From NCBI RefSeq assembly GCF_003992725.1, contig NZ_RZNF01000003.1:248001-312000 (forward strand): a stretch of 64,000 nt of DNA, written 5' to 3'. How positions within the stretch are numbered: the stretch's first letter is position 1; each line of letters begins with the position of its first letter. The notes beneath the pieces are model-generated. The model ran no database searches, was not told where the DNA came from, and was given only the letters and a program-made list of their open reading frames with translations. The position numbers and the translations under genes were made by a program. Below, piece after piece: positions 63,775 through 64,000 of this stretch. This stretch comes from Rhodomicrobium lacus (lineage in GTDB: Bacteria; Pseudomonadota; Alphaproteobacteria; Rhizobiales; Rhodomicrobiaceae).

Positions 63775-64000
63775 GCGGCGTCGTTCGACAGGCGAGCGAG
63801 GCCGATGCCGCCCGTTTCGTGGAACTGGCCTTGCGGTTTTATGCCGAGGAAGGTGCACGGCGCGCCGATCCACGCGCGCTCGCCCGTTTCGCCTTCGCGC
63901 AGATTTTCGAGCGAAACCGGGTGCTGCTGGCGGCGAAAGAGCCTGCGGTGGCCGTCCTCGCGGGCATGATCGCGCCGCACTACCTCACGGGCGAGCCGAC
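63771..64000 (+). CDS. GNAT-like acetyltransferase, 5' part
   Basis: ATG 63771 overlaps the TGA of the TIM-barrel gene (ATGA). The 76 visible residues (VVRQASEADAARFVELALRF, then AEEGARRADPRALARFAFAQ, LLAAKEPAVAVLAGMIAPHY) look like the N-terminal third of a GNAT: an initial strand, the xxxDxxxxxEL helix and the next strands. Small GNAT genes are found among tail genes of podoviruses. The acetyl-CoA motif would lie beyond the right edge, so the call is tentative. Confidence 0.5.
   Translation, partial: MSGVVRQASEADAARFVELALRFYAEEGARRADPRALARFAFAQIFERNRVLLAAKEPAVAVLAGMIAPHYLTGEP

Larger units (their letters stand above)
52523..64000 (+). mobile_element. Phage-type virion module: mosaic prophage, remnant or GTA-like particle (left part)
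   Basis: All genes except the inserted vapBC are on the plus strand and ordered as in a tailed phage head module: terminase small, terminase large, portal, scaffold, coat, small structural, neck gp4-like, gp10-like, tail. The portal, coat, gp4 and gp10 are of the P22/podovirus type, while the large terminase and the TIM-barrel protein resemble GTA proteins of alphaproteobacteria. No lysogeny genes are visible on the left flank. The right end is outside the window. Confidence 0.8.

Overview
The window is a high-GC chromosomal segment of an alphaproteobacterium, most likely order Hyphomicrobiales (Rhizobiales); a Rhodomicrobium- or Hyphomicrobium-type genus is possible but is a guess. The lineage call rests on gene content and order: aroK-aroB divergent from xerD, irr divergent from fabA-fabB-fabI, the tolQRAB-pal-cpoB-tilS-ftsH run, an IalB-family periplasmic protein, an Omp25/RopB-like barrel, and a MetH that lacks its homocysteine domain. 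No rRNA, intact tRNA or CRISPR array was seen.

Layout. 1-5.1 kb: the end of a Tyr/Arg-rich protein, an intergenic zone with large perfect inverted repeats, a pteridine-reductase-like SDR, uvrC and a small Cys-rich secreted protein. 5.1-11.3 kb: a bactofilin fused to a CSPG/cadherin-like repeat, then leftward pccA, two small membrane proteins, a cupin and an L,D-transpeptidase. 11.6-15.3 kb: an ArAE/FUSC-type membrane protein, a beta-hydroxyacid dehydrogenase, an aldo/keto reductase and a conserved basic protein. 15.3-22.3 kb: aroKB, xerD, the unsaturated fatty-acid operon fabA-fabB-fabI with a GNAT gene, and irr. 22.5-27 kb: an IalB protein and a peptide-binding lipid-of-periplasm type transporter subunit coupled to an acyl-CoA ligase. 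27.1-36.2 kb: the Tol-Pal envelope cluster followed by tilS and ftsH. 36.4-49.9 kb: M20 dipeptidase, metH, a low-GC beta-helical membrane protein, an S9 peptidase, an outer membrane barrel, a PhzF enzyme, a membrane protein with a primase-like C-terminus and a peptidoglycan-binding-like protein. 50-52.1 kb: parE.

From 52.5 kb to the right edge lies a phage-type virion module: small and large terminase, an inserted vapBC toxin-antitoxin pair, a P22-type portal, scaffold, P22-type coat, two small structural genes, gp4-like and gp10-like head-completion proteins, a protein with a gene-transfer-agent (GTA) type TIM barrel, and the start of a GNAT protein. The large terminase and TIM barrel resemble GTA proteins while the portal, coat and neck genes are P22/podovirus-like. 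No integrase, repressor or lysis gene is visible between parE and the terminase. This mosaic is the most interesting object in the window; the right half is cut off, so whether it is a prophage, a remnant or a domesticated particle cannot be decided here.

Start codons were chosen by Shine-Dalgarno sequence and family alignment from memory; no database search or composition calculation was run. Statements on GC are by eye.
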